The notes: generated from the sequence alone by a model not told the origin. DNA of 19,218 bases from DATBAK01 sp036787815 (GCA_036787815.1 DAIQOP010000040.1:1-19218), one strand, 5' to 3'. Positions 1 to 8,086 are shown, counted from the first letter of the stretch. Numbers and translations: made by a program.

Positions 1-878
1 AAGCGGGGCGGCGCGTGGGTGCGCATCAGGTCGGCGATGTCGACCACGGGGATGCCCAGGATCACGCCGGCGAGATTCGGCTCGAGCGCGGCCACCGACG
101 CCGCGACGTACCCGCCGAGCGAGATCCCGAACAGCACGGCGGGCTCGTGGTGCTCGTCGATGTAGCCGAGCAGCGCGCGGACGTCGGCGATCGCCTGGGT
201 CGCCGCGTGGAAGTTCACCGCGGGATCGTCGGTGGGGAACGCGACCGCGAACCGCCCCGTGCCGCGCGGACCGTGGTGGGGGAGCACGGGAATCGCGACG
301 TTGAACCCGTGGCGGTGCAGCCACCCGGCCCGGAACGCGACCATGTCGGCGAGCGGGTCGCCCATGCCCGCGCCGTGCAGGCACACGACCCACGGCGCCC
401 GCACCGCCTGGCGCAGCATCCACGCGTGCACGGTGTGGTTGTCGGTGACTTCGTAGAAGCGCTCGGCGCCGGGGAGGTCGGGATCGGGCCGGTACGGGCT
501 CGGGTACGTCGCGTGCCCGAACCGGGTCCGCCCGACGCGTCGCGTCACGGCTTCGATCGCGGCGATCGACGGCGCTCGGTGATACGCCACGGGATCGGCG
601 AACACGCCGCGGCGGTCGAGGTGCTCGACGAGGGCGGTGGCCTCCTCGAGCACCTCGGCGACCCGCTCGTCGCTCGTCGGAGCCCGCAGCTGCCGGAAGG
701 TCGCGAGCATCAGCCCGTCGCCCGCGGCGGCCGCCACGAGGCCGGCCTGGCGTAACCCTCCGCCCGCGTCGGGATCGCTCCCGAGCGTTCGGGCGAAGCC
801 GATCGTGTTTCGCACCGTGTCGAGGAGGTCCTCGGAGATCGTCCAGAGCCGCCGGGCGAGACCGGTCAGTCGTTCCAT
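1..878 (-). CDS. Alpha/beta-hydrolase fold protein, C-terminus cut off by the window edge
   Basis: I translated the minus strand from the ATG at 878; the frame stays open to position 1, giving 292 residues without the C-terminus. Residues 165-173 (VCLHGAGMG) form an HGxG-type oxyanion strand and 251-256 (GISLGG) a GxSxGG nucleophile elbow with Ser253, followed by an alternating hydrophobic strand. This is the normal order for an alpha/beta hydrolase. The catalytic Asp and His would lie beyond the window. The long N-terminal part (about 1-140) has no motif I recognise and no signal peptide, so the protein is probably cytoplasmic. Family knowledge suggests an esterase, lipase or thioesterase; the substrate is unknown. 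It is divergent from a WS/DGAT acyltransferase, so a role in ester turnover is plausible but inferred. No clear Shine-Dalgarno precedes the start. Confidence 0.85.
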   Translation of the reverse strand, partial: MERLTGLARRLWTISEDLLDTVRNTIGFARTLGSDPDAGGGLRQAGLVAAAAGDGLMLATFRQLRAPTSDERVAEVLEEATALVEHLDRRGVFADPVAYHRAPSIAAIEAVTRRVGRTRFGHATYPSPYRPDPDLPGAERFYEVTDNHTVHAWMLRQAVRAPWVVCLHGAGMGDPLADMVAFRAGWLHRHGFNVAIPVLPHHGPRGTGRFAVAFPTDDPAVNFHAATQAIADVRALLGYIDEHHEPAVLFGISLGGYVAASVAALEPNLAGVILGIPVVDIADLMRTHAPPR

Positions 879-884
879 CGCTCG

Positions 885-913
885 ACCCTGAGTCGCGAAT
901 CGTGCCGCGTCAA
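885..913 (-). promoter_or_regulatory. Candidate promoter for the hydrolase gene in the divergent intergenic region
   Basis: The 133-bp gap between the divergent starts (879-1011) holds, on the minus strand, TTGACG (913-908), a 17-bp spacer and CAGGGT (890-885). The first is a good -35 match. The second keeps only the A and T of an actinobacterial -10 (TAnnnT). It ends 6 nt before the hydrolase ATG, which would make the transcript leaderless and agrees with the lack of a ribosome-binding site. I see no convincing promoter for the plus-strand gene. This is a pattern match only. Confidence 0.25.
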
Positions 914-1000
914 CGGCTGAAGGTCACTTTCTCTCTGTGGGCAAGGCCCTGCCCCGCAGCGGCGGAAGCGGCCAAGATCAAGCGAACCAGCCGCGCGAAG

Positions 1001-1006
1001 GGAGGG
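1001..1006 (+). promoter_or_regulatory. Ribosome-binding site deciding the GTG start of the first WS/DGAT
   Basis: GGAGGG lies about 6 nt upstream of GTG 1012. The frame is open from an ATG at 937, but that ATG has no Shine-Dalgarno and would add 25 residues with no counterpart in the paralogue. Starting at 1012 gives VRRMSGTDS, which aligns residue for residue with the other WS/DGAT's start (VRRLSGADS, also GTG). Confidence 0.7.
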
Positions 1007-1011
1007 GCTCC

Positions 1012-2580
1012 GTGCGCCGCATGTCCGGGACGGATTCGCTCTTCCTGGCGGCCGAGACGCCGACCTGGCACCAACACGTCGGCGGGTTGACGATCGTCGA
1101 CCCGAGCAGTGCGCCGGGCTTCTGCTTCGACTCGCTGGTGCGCACCGTCGGGGAGCGCCTCCCGCTCATCCCGAAGCTCACGTGGAGGCTGAAGCCGGTC
1201 CCGCTCGGGCTCGATCGCGCCGTCTGGGTCGACGACACCGAGTTCGACCTGCGCCGGCACCTGCACCACGCGACGGTGCGCGCGCCAGGCGGGCCGCGAG
1301 AGGCCGCCGCGGCCGTCGCGCCGATCCTGAGCCGCCAGCTCGACCGCCGGTACCCGTTGTGGGAGCTCTGGTACTTCGACGGCCTCGTGGGCGGTCACGT
1401 CGGCATCCTGATGAAGTTCCACCACTGCCTGCTCGACGGTGGGGCCGGCAGCGTGCTCGCCACCCTGCTGCTCGACACCGAGCCGTCGCCTCCGCTGCCC
1501 GAGGTACCGCCGGCGCCGGTGTCCGAACCCGAGCCGAGCGACCTGCGGTTGTTGCTCGACGGCCTCCTCCCGACCGCGACCGCGCCGCTGCGCGCGCTCC
1601 GGTACGGCGTGCGTCTCACTCGACGCAGCGTGGAGTTGGGCCGCCACGTGCTGTCGGGCCGCGCGACCCCCGACCTCGGCGCCATGCTCGCGGCGCCGAA
1701 GACGTCGTTCAACGCGCCGATCGGACCGCGGCGGGCGATGGCCTTCAGCAGCGTGGCGCTCGCCGACGTGAAGGCCCTGCGCCGCCACTACGGCGTGAAG
1801 GTCAACGACATCGCCCTCGCGCTGTGCTCGGGCGCGTTACGCACGTATCTGCTGGAGCGCGACGAGCTGCCGAGCCGGTCGTTGACGGCGGGCATACCGG
1901 TGTCGATCCGGTCGGCAGGCGACACCGCGCTCGACAACCAGCTGTCGTACCTCGCGGTGCCGATCGCCACCGATGTCGCCGACCCCGAAGCGCGGCTTCA
2001 CGAGATCGTGCGGCACACGCGCGCCGCCAAGGACGTGCACGACGTGCTGCGTGCGACTCCGGTGGGGTCGCTCGCCGACACCGCGCCACCGCTCGTGCTC
2101 GGCGCGCTGCTGCGCCTCGCGTACGAGACGCACGTGCTCTCGTACGTGCCCGGCATGATGAACACGATCGTGTCGAACGTACCGGGCCCACCGATGACGC
2201 TCTATCTCGCCGGCGCGCGGTTGACCGGGATCTTCTCGGCCAGCGTGCTCCTCGATCAGATGGGGCTCAACATGACCCTGTTCACGTTCGGCGACCGGGT
2301 CGACTTCGGTCTGCACGTCGATCCCGATCTGGTCGCGGATCCGTGGGCGGTCGCCGACGCGATCCCGGCTGCGCTCGCAGAGATGATGGTCGCGGCGGGT
2401 CTGGGCGCGCCCTCCCCCGTCGAGGACGCGTTCGGCATCGCCTCCGGGGTCGAGCCCGGGGTCGAGCCCGGCGCCGAGATCGGAGTCGAGCCCGACGCCG
2501 ATCTCGGAGCCGGTGTCGTCGACGACCTCACTGCGGCGGACGCACCGGACCCTGTGCAGCCGCAGCCGCAGCCGCGCTGA
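1012..2580 (+). CDS. WS/DGAT-family O-acyltransferase (wax ester synthase / diacylglycerol acyltransferase)
   Basis: The predicted 522-residue protein transfers an acyl group from acyl-CoA to a long-chain alcohol or diacylglycerol, making wax esters or triacylglycerol. The catalytic HHxxxDG motif is intact (HHCLLDG, His137, His138, Asp142), preceded by the usual PLWELW strand. The C-terminal half carries the family's ND.ALA region, the PVSIR strand and the NTIVSNVPGP block near residue 385. The length is slightly above the usual 450-480 because of a tail from about residue 475 made of GVEPG-type repeats, acidic stretches and a PQPQPQ end; this tail is absent from the paralogue at 2528-3946. 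The 3' end overlaps that convergent paralogue by 53 bp. Family assignment is firm. Whether it makes wax, triacylglycerol or both cannot be read from sequence. The start rests on the ribosome-binding site and on paralogue alignment. Confidence 0.93.
   Translation: MRRMSGTDSLFLAAETPTWHQHVGGLTIVDPSSAPGFCFDSLVRTVGERLPLIPKLTWRLKPVPLGLDRAVWVDDTEFDLRRHLHHATVRAPGGPREAAAAVAPILSRQLDRRYPLWELWYFDGLVGGHVGILMKFHHCLLDGGAGSVLATLLLDTEPSPPLPEVPPAPVSEPEPSDLRLLLDGLLPTATAPLRALRYGVRLTRRSVELGRHVLSGRATPDLGAMLAAPKTSFNAPIGPRRAMAFSSVALADVKALRRHYGVKVNDIALALCSGALRTYLLERDELPSRSLTAGIPVSIRSAGDTALDNQLSYLAVPIATDVADPEARLHEIVRHTRAAKDVHDVLRATPVGSLADTAPPLVLGALLRLAYETHVLSYVPGMMNTIVSNVPGPPMTLYLAGARLTGIFSASVLLDQMGLNMTLFTFGDRVDFGLHVDPDLVADPWAVADAIPAALAEMMVAAGLGAPSPVEDAFGIASGVEPGVEPGAEIGVEPDADLGAGVVDDLTAADAPDPVQPQPQPR
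2446..2469 (+). repeat. 12-bp tandem repeat in the acyltransferase tail
   Basis: GGGGTCGAGCCC occurs twice back to back (2446-2457 and 2458-2469). A one-base variant, GGAGTCGAGCCC, lies at 2482-2493. In the reading frame these encode the repeated GVEP units. The repeat is in frame and the unit is a multiple of three, so copy-number change would leave the protein in frame. Confidence 0.7.
2468..2513. terminator. Long hairpin within coding sequence, possible terminator of the minus-strand operon
   Basis: The arms pair as CCGGC/GCCGG (2468-2472 with 2509-2513), then after one mismatch CCGAGATCGG/CCGATCTCGG (2474-2483 with 2498-2507), then after one mismatch GTC/GAC (2485-2487 with 2494-2496). 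The loop is GAGCCC. That is 18 pairs with two single mismatches. On the minus strand the hairpin begins 15 nt past the stop of the second WS/DGAT (2528), where a terminator would sit, yet it lies inside the plus-strand acyltransferase's coding tail. No T-run follows on either strand, so classical intrinsic termination is uncertain. Confidence 0.45.
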
Positions 2581-3946
2581 GCTCGTCGAGGCTCACCCGC
2601 AACGCGGCCGCCAGCTCCCACGCGTCGGGCGCGTGGTCGCGACTCGTCATCACCGCGACGGTCATCTCGCCGGCGTAGCTCCAACCGGTGAAGTTGACCC
2701 CGATGCCTTCGACGAGCGGGCCCATCGAGATCATCTTCACGAGCCGCGCGCCGTGCCGGAAGAGCGGCGCCGGCGGGCCCGGCACGCTCGACACGATCGC
2801 GTTGTAGCTCGGACGCCCGATGAACGGGCGCAGCGCCCTCGGCACGCCGAAGGTCACGAGGCGGAAGAGGCGCCAGTACTCCGCCCACGCGTGCTGGAGC
2901 CCGGGGTCGATCGCCTCGAGCTCGCCGCGCGCGGCACGGGTGCCCTGCACGATCGCGCGGAGGCGCTCGACAGGGTCGGCCCGATCGGTGGCGAGGGGCA
3001 CGTACCACGACGCGACACGGTTGCCCCACAACTGCTCTTCGTCGGGGCCGCGCACCGACACCGGCACCGCCGCGGTGAGCGGCACGGCCGGAAGCTCGCC
3101 GTGGTCGGCGAGGTAGTGGCGCAACGCACCGGCCGCCATCGCGAGCAGCACGTCGGTCACGGTCGCGTCGAACGCCCGGGCCACGGTCTTGAGGTCGGCG
3201 AGGTCGAACGTCTCGTACGCCAGCCAGCGCCGGGGGGTCAGCGGTGCGTCGAAGCGCGTGTGCGGTCCGGCGAAGGGCTTCGCGCCCGCGATTTCGCCGC
3301 CGCGCACGCGTCGACGGGCTCGCCGCGCCCCGCGCGCCGTGCGCAGGAGCAACCCGGGCAACTGCACCAGCATCCGCAGCACGTCGCCAAGACCGAGCGC
3401 GAGCAGGTGCCACCGGCTCGGGAGCGGCTCGGCCGGTGCCGGGCCCGGGTCGCGCATCGGGGTGTGGTCCGCACGGTCGGCGAAGACCTCGGCGAGCAAC
3501 CCCGCACTGGCCATCCCGTCGGCCAGCGCGTGGTGCACCTTGGTGACGTACGCGACGTCGCCTTCGGCGAGCCCGTCGACGAACCACACCTGCCAGAGAG
3601 GCCGGCCGCGATCGAGCCCCACGCTCGCGATCGCCGAGATGGTCGCGGCGAGCTCGCGCGCGCCGCCCGGTGCGGCCACCGTCACCTTTTGCACGTGGTA
3701 GTCGAGATCGGGATCGCGCGTCTCGACCCAGTACGGGTGCCCGAGGTCGAGGGGCACGCGTGCGAGCCGCCAGCGAAACGGCTCGAGGAGTGGGAGTGCC
3801 TCGCAGATCTGCTCGCGCAGCGCGTCGTACGTGACCGGCGTGTCGGCGCCCGTCGGGTCGACGACGGCGATCTTCAACGTGTGCTGATGGCGCGCGGCGT
3901 TCTCGGTGAAGATGAACATGCTGTCGGCACCCGAGAGCCGGCGCAC
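2528..3946 (-). CDS. WS/DGAT-family O-acyltransferase, second paralogue
   Basis: The 472-residue protein has the full WS/DGAT layout. An N-terminal SGADSMF block and FRWRL strand come first, then PLWQVW before the catalytic HHALADG (His138, His139, Asp143), then a DLKTVAR...TVTDVLLA C-domain region, PVSVR and the SSVPGP signature. Length is typical of the family. It starts with GTG, 3 bp after the stop of the acyl-CoA synthetase gene, so the two are almost certainly co-transcribed. The ligase could supply the acyl-CoA that this enzyme uses. The N-terminus aligns closely with the plus-strand acyltransferase, but the two are clearly diverged elsewhere, so this is an old duplication or independent gain. 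Its 3' end overlaps the convergent paralogue. Substrate preference is not visible. Confidence 0.93.
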   Translation of the reverse strand: MRRLSGADSMFIFTENAARHQHTLKIAVVDPTGADTPVTYDALREQICEALPLLEPFRWRLARVPLDLGHPYWVETRDPDLDYHVQKVTVAAPGGARELAATISAIASVGLDRGRPLWQVWFVDGLAEGDVAYVTKVHHALADGMASAGLLAEVFADRADHTPMRDPGPAPAEPLPSRWHLLALGLGDVLRMLVQLPGLLLRTARGARRARRRVRGGEIAGAKPFAGPHTRFDAPLTPRRWLAYETFDLADLKTVARAFDATVTDVLLAMAAGALRHYLADHGELPAVPLTAAVPVSVRGPDEEQLWGNRVASWYVPLATDRADPVERLRAIVQGTRAARGELEAIDPGLQHAWAEYWRLFRLVTFGVPRALRPFIGRPSYNAIVSSVPGPPAPLFRHGARLVKMISMGPLVEGIGVNFTGWSYAGEMTVAVMTSRDHAPDAWELAAALRVSLDELSAAAAAAAQGPVRPPQ

Positions 3947-3949
3947 GGC

Positions 3950-5578
3950 TCAGCTGCTCTCGGCTTGGGCGCGATCGCGGGCCCATCGGTAGTCGACCTT
4001 GCCGTTCGCACCGCGCACGACCTGCTCGACGATGCACAACCCGCGCGGCAGCTTGTAGTCGGCCAGGCTCGATCGGGCGTGCGCGCGGATCTCGTCGAGG
4101 GTGACCGCGCAGCCGGGGCGCAGTGCGACCACCGCGACGACCTGCTCGCCCCAACGGACGTGCGGCACCCCGACGATGACGGCGTCCCACACGGCCGGGT
4201 GGTCCTTCACGACGGCCTCGACCTCGTCCGGGTACACCTTCTCGCCCCCGGTGTTGATGCTCTCGGAACCGCGTCCGAACACGACGACGGTGCCGTCGGC
4301 CTCGACGGTCGCGGCGTCACCGGTCACCGCGAAGCGCTCGCCGTCGATCTCGACGAACGCGGCCGCGCTGGCCGCCGGGTCCTTGTAGTAACCGAGCGGA
4401 ACGTGGCCTCGGCGCGCGAGGTGGCCGATCACGCCCGAGCCCGGTGTCACCGGCCGGCCGTCGTCGTCGAGCACCATGCTGTGCTCGCCGACGCTGAAGC
4501 GACTGCCCGTCTCGACCGCGTTGCCCGGCATCCGCGCCCGCGAGCCGGTCACCCCGGTCTCGGTCGATCCGAAGCCGTCGACCGTGATCACGTTGGGAAG
4601 CAGCGCCGCGATCTGGGTCTTCGTCGACGGCGACAGCACGGCGCCGCCCGATGCGAACACGAGGAGCGACGATGCGTCGTAGCGCCCCGGGCCCTCCGGC
4701 GGACGGTCGGCCGCGTACGCGTCGAGCATGGGTCGGGCCATCGCGTCGCCGACGAGGGTGAGCACGTTCACGTGCTCGGCACCGACGAGCCGCCACGCCT
4801 CCCGTGGGTCGAGGCTGCCCGGTGCCGTGAGCACCACGGTGCCTCCGCCGTACAGGATCGCGAACGCGCCCCATTGCGCGCTCACGTGCACCAACGGCGG
4901 CAGGAGCAGCATCACGATGCCGACGGGCATCACGCGTTCGACGATCTCGTCGGGTCGCGAGATCGGACTCTGCATCGTCGTGGGGTCGCCACCGCCCATC
5001 GCCGCGAAGAAGATGTCTTCGTGGCGCCACATCACTCCTTTGGGCATGCCCGTCGTGCCGCCCGTGTAGGCGAGGTACAGGTCGTCACCCGAGCGTTCGG
5101 CGAAGCCCCGCTCGCCGGGCGCCTCCTCGACGGCGTGCTCGTACGGAACCGAACCGGTGATCGCCGCGTTCGGCGCGCTGCCGTCGTCGACCACGAACAT
5201 CGCACGCATGGGCGCCGACGTCTCGAGCGCGTTCGCGATCTGAGGCGAGTAGCCGCGGTGGTACACGAGCGCGGCGAGATCGGCGTTGTCGTAGAGGTAG
5301 GCGAGCTCGCGCGCGGTGTAGCGGTAGTTCACGTTCACCGGCACCGCCCGGAGCTTGTATGCGGCGAGCATCGCCTCGAGGTGCTCCGTCCCGTTGTGGA
5401 GCTGGAGCCCGACGTGGTCTCCGGGGCCGATGCCGCGCGCCGCGAGCGCGTGCGCGAGCCGGTTCGCCCGGGCGTCGAGCTGCGCGTAGGTGAGGCGCGC
5501 CGTCGGCGCGACGATCGCCTCTCGGTCGGGCACAGCGTCGGCGACCCGCTCGAACAGGTCTGCGAGGTTGAAGCTCAC
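3950..5578 (-). CDS. fadD: FadD19-like acyl-CoA synthetase (AMP-forming)
   Basis: The 542-residue ANL-superfamily ligase activates a carboxylic acid through an acyl-adenylate to the CoA thioester. Motifs appear in order: P-loop YTGGTTGMPKGVMW (171-184), FGSTET (336-341), TGD (419-421), the hinge block with GRGSESINTGGEKVYP (435-450) and the adenylation lysine NGK (Lys527). The N-terminal NLADL, VNVNYRY and WRHEDI blocks and the closing DYRWA match my recollection of mycobacterial FadD19, a ligase for sterol side-chain and long-chain acids; its real substrate here is inferred, not shown. It starts with GTG inside the stop of the GGDEF/EAL gene (GTGA overlap) and ends 3 bp before the WS/DGAT start. 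This context favours supplying acyl-CoA for ester synthesis. No sterol-catabolism genes are visible nearby. Confidence 0.93.
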   Translation of the reverse strand: MSFNLADLFERVADAVPDREAIVAPTARLTYAQLDARANRLAHALAARGIGPGDHVGLQLHNGTEHLEAMLAAYKLRAVPVNVNYRYTARELAYLYDNADLAALVYHRGYSPQIANALETSAPMRAMFVVDDGSAPNAAITGSVPYEHAVEEAPGERGFAERSGDDLYLAYTGGTTGMPKGVMWRHEDIFFAAMGGGDPTTMQSPISRPDEIVERVMPVGIVMLLLPPLVHVSAQWGAFAILYGGGTVVLTAPGSLDPREAWRLVGAEHVNVLTLVGDAMARPMLDAYAADRPPEGPGRYDASSLLVFASGGAVLSPSTKTQIAALLPNVITVDGFGSTETGVTGSRARMPGNAVETGSRFSVGEHSMVLDDDGRPVTPGSGVIGHLARRGHVPLGYYKDPAASAAAFVEIDGERFAVTGDAATVEADGTVVVFGRGSESINTGGEKVYPDEVEAVVKDHPAVWDAVIVGVPHVRWGEQVVAVVALRPGCAVTLDEIRAHARSSLADYKLPRGLCIVEQVVRGANGKVDYRWARDRAQAESS

Positions 5579-7971
5579 GCACGCGATGCTGGGCGGCCCG
5601 GGTGGCCCCCGTCAACCGTCCAAGGGCCCTGATCCCCGGGCTTGTGAGGCGCCCACAGGAGTGGCGGGCCTTCGACGAGGCCCGCGAGCTCCGCCACGGG
5701 CTTCGGATGCGAGAACAGGTAGCCCTGGAGGTGATCGCACCGCAGCTCGATCAGTGCGGCGAGCTGTTCGGTGGTCTCGATGCCCTCCGCAACGACCGCG
5801 AGGTTGAGGCTCCGTGCGAGCGCGACGACGGCCGCGACGATGGCGGTGTCCTCCCGGTCGGTGCCGACCGAGCGGACGAACGACTGGTCGATCTTGATGA
5901 CGTTGATCGGAAACGTACGGAGGTAGGTGAGCGACGAGTATCCGGTCCCGAAGTCGTCGAGCGCGAGGTTGACGCCGAGCTCGCGGAGGGCCCGGAGCAG
6001 GGGCTGGGCGTTCATGGCGTCGTCGATCAACGTCGTCTCTGTGAGCTCGAGCGTCAGCAGGGTGGGATCGAGGCCGCTCCCGGCCAGCGCCCGGGTGACC
6101 TCCTCGACGAGGTTGCCCTTGATGATCTGTCGGCTCGAGATGTTGACGGCGATACCGATGCGCCGGGCCGGCCACCGCACCGCCCACGCCGCGGCCTCAC
6201 GACACGCCTCGCCGAGGACCCACGCGCCGATCTCTAGGATGAGGCCGGTCTCTTCGGCGATGGTGATGAACTCGCCGGGTTGGACGAGCCCGAAGCCCGG
6301 TCGCTCCCAACGCACGAGTGCCTCGAAGCTGCTGACCTGCCCGGTATCGGCGACGACGACCGGCTGGTAGTGGAGACGGAGCTCGCCCTGGGCGACGGCG
6401 CGTCGGAGCGCGACCTCCACCTCCAGGCGCGTCGCGACCCAATGCTGCATCGCTTCGTCGAAGAGCTCGTATCCCGATCCACCACTCGCCTTCGCTCGGT
6501 ACATCGCCGTGTCGGCGTTCTTCAGCACGGCGTCTGCGGTCTCGTTGCCGTCGACCGACAGCACGATCCCGACACTCGCGCTGACCCTCGCCGGGTTCTC
6601 GCCGCACATGAACGGCGCTTCGAGAGCGTCCATGACCCGTTGCGCGACCTCGGTCGCCTCACGCGCGCTCTCGATGTCTTCGCAAAGGACGACGAACTCG
6701 TCGCCGCCCAGACGCGCAACCGTGTCGGTCTCCCGCACGACGGCGCGGAGCCGGGCCGATGCCTCCACGAGCAGCTCGTCGCCGGCGGAGTGGCCGAGCG
6801 TGTCGTTTACCTGCTTGAAATGGTCGAGATCGACGAAGAGCACCGCCAGCATGTGATCGGTCCGGCGGATGCGGGCCAACGCCTGATCGAGGTGGTCGAT
6901 CAGCATCACGCGGTTCGCCAGGCCGGTGAGCGAGTCGTGCAAGTGGCGGTTGGCTTCGAGTCGCGCCAGTTGGTTTGCCCGGTTGTACGACCACGACAGC
7001 ACCTCGCCGAGGATCGCGGCGGCGGGCAGGGTGACGACGGCGCACTGCCAACCGATCGATCCATGGCCGCCTGCGCTCAGGATCGCGCCCAGGGCCGGAA
7101 CTGACACGAGCGCCGCCATCGTGGCCGCGCCCCGGCGGAGCGTGAGCCCGCTCCACGCGATGACGATGATGAAGAACACCGGGTAGATCGCGACCGCCGA
7201 CTCGGTGCGCGAGAAGTGGTCGAAGTGATCGCTGACCGCCAAGAACGCGATCGCGCCGAGGACGATCGTTCCCGAGATCACGCGCTCGTACCGGGCCCAC
7301 GGCAGGAAGAACGTCACGAGGGCGCACAACAGCGACAGGACCCCGGTCACGCGCAGCGCCCCGACGTCGACGTGATCCAGCCGCGAGAGGAACGCGTTCG
7401 CGATCGTCACGCCGCCGGCGCCCGCGAAGAGCGTCGCCGCCGACCGGCTCGTGAACCGCACCTCGGCGGCCCGTTCGTCGCTCGTGAGATCGCCGCGCGC
7501 GTTCTCGTCGGCGAGACCGCGCAGCCGGCGCCGCTCGTGCTCGACGGCCGTCTCGAAGTACCGCTCGCGCGAGATGTCGCGCGTCACGACCGTGACCGTC
7601 TCTTGGTCGATGGGGACGACCACGACGCGCCGCCACCCTCCCTTGCCGCCCGGGAGCGCGAGTGGCAACTCCGCGATCTGCCGTTTCCCGGTGACCAACG
7701 CCTCGCGGTACAGATCGGTGAACGCACTGTTGTCGGCGGCCCCGTTCAGCTGGCTCTGGCGCACCCCGACGACGTCGCCGACGACCCAGCCCCAGCGTTC
7801 GCGCACCAGTGCGTTCGCGTCGACGATGACCCAGTCGACGATGGCATCGCCCTCGCGCACGGCGCGCAGGGCGGTGTAGCCGTCGCCGCCCCCGTCGATG
7901 GCCGCGCTGCACCAGGCCGCTCGTGCGGCCCGGTCGTCGGGGATCGCTGTCCCCACGGTGCCCGTGTCCAT
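5575..7971 (-). CDS. Membrane-bound PAS-GGDEF-EAL cyclic-di-GMP turnover protein
   Basis: The 798-residue protein makes and/or degrades cyclic-di-GMP. Residues about 28-135 look like a PAS sensor fold ending in TRDISRE. About six hydrophobic segments follow between 178 and 327, then a short helix into the GGDEF domain (HDSLTGLANR at 345). The GGDEF motif is intact (422-426), with an RxxD inhibitory site (RETD, 413-416) five residues before it. The EAL domain is intact: EALVRW (550-555), VNISSRQ, ELTET, DDFGTGYSS (672-680), IKIDQSFV and AEGIET. Both activities are therefore possible, and net output cannot be predicted. The gene starts at an ATG preceded by AGGAG, at short spacing. Its TGA overlaps the GTG of the acyl-CoA synthetase gene, implying translational coupling to lipid genes. 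Confidence 0.93.
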   Translation of the reverse strand: MDTGTVGTAIPDDRAARAAWCSAAIDGGGDGYTALRAVREGDAIVDWVIVDANALVRERWGWVVGDVVGVRQSQLNGAADNSAFTDLYREALVTGKRQIAELPLALPGGKGGWRRVVVVPIDQETVTVVTRDISRERYFETAVEHERRRLRGLADENARGDLTSDERAAEVRFTSRSAATLFAGAGGVTIANAFLSRLDHVDVGALRVTGVLSLLCALVTFFLPWARYERVISGTIVLGAIAFLAVSDHFDHFSRTESAVAIYPVFFIIVIAWSGLTLRRGAATMAALVSVPALGAILSAGGHGSIGWQCAVVTLPAAAILGEVLSWSYNRANQLARLEANRHLHDSLTGLANRVMLIDHLDQALARIRRTDHMLAVLFVDLDHFKQVNDTLGHSAGDELLVEASARLRAVVRETDTVARLGGDEFVVLCEDIESAREATEVAQRVMDALEAPFMCGENPARVSASVGIVLSVDGNETADAVLKNADTAMYRAKASGGSGYELFDEAMQHWVATRLEVEVALRRAVAQGELRLHYQPVVVADTGQVSSFEALVRWERPGFGLVQPGEFITIAEETGLILEIGAWVLGEACREAAAWAVRWPARRIGIAVNISSRQIIKGNLVEEVTRALAGSGLDPTLLTLELTETTLIDDAMNAQPLLRALRELGVNLALDDFGTGYSSLTYLRTFPINVIKIDQSFVRSVGTDREDTAIVAAVVALARSLNLAVVAEGIETTEQLAALIELRCDHLQGYLFSHPKPVAELAGLVEGPPLLWAPHKPGDQGPWTVDGGHPGRPASRA

Positions 7972-8057
7972 CTCTCCTGGATCGGCAGCCCGGGCCCCGA
8001 GCCATAGTGGGATCGCGCCGGGATCGTCCCGATCGTCGCTCGGCGGCGGGAATCCGG

Positions 8058-8086
8058 CCGGCGCTTCGGCGCCGGGAGAGCCCGGC
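8058..8086. terminator. Two overlapping alternative hairpins after the alcohol dehydrogenase gene
   Basis: CCGGCGC-TTCG-GCGCCGG (8058-8075) is a perfect 7-bp stem. Overlapping it, GCCGGG-AGAG-CCCGGC (8071-8086) is a perfect 6-bp stem, so only one can form at a time. They lie 22-50 nt past the dehydrogenase stop in the 136-bp gap before the GGDEF/EAL gene. Minus-strand transcription would meet the 8071-8086 stem first. No T-run follows. They could act as a terminator or a processing site, and GC-rich DNA also yields such stems by chance. Confidence 0.35.

Noticed and set aside
15..755. Plus-strand open frame at the left edge
   Set aside because: It is a shadow of the minus-strand alpha/beta hydrolase, which carries the HGxG and GISLGG motifs in order.
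931..960. Inverted repeat GGGCA/TGCCC near 938-953 as an operator for the first WS/DGAT
   Set aside because: The stem is only five bases in GC-rich DNA, with no further symmetry. Chance is sufficient.
3950..5578. Reading the FadD19-like ligase as evidence for a sterol-degradation cluster
   Set aside because: No other sterol catabolism gene is visible, and the immediate partner is a WS/DGAT, so ester synthesis explains the context better.
2513..5632. Very long plus-strand open frame (1039 codons) antisense to the ligase and the second WS/DGAT
   Set aside because: It is rich in Arg, His and Ala with no domain, and lies opposite two proteins with full catalytic motifs. Long antisense frames are expected at this GC content.
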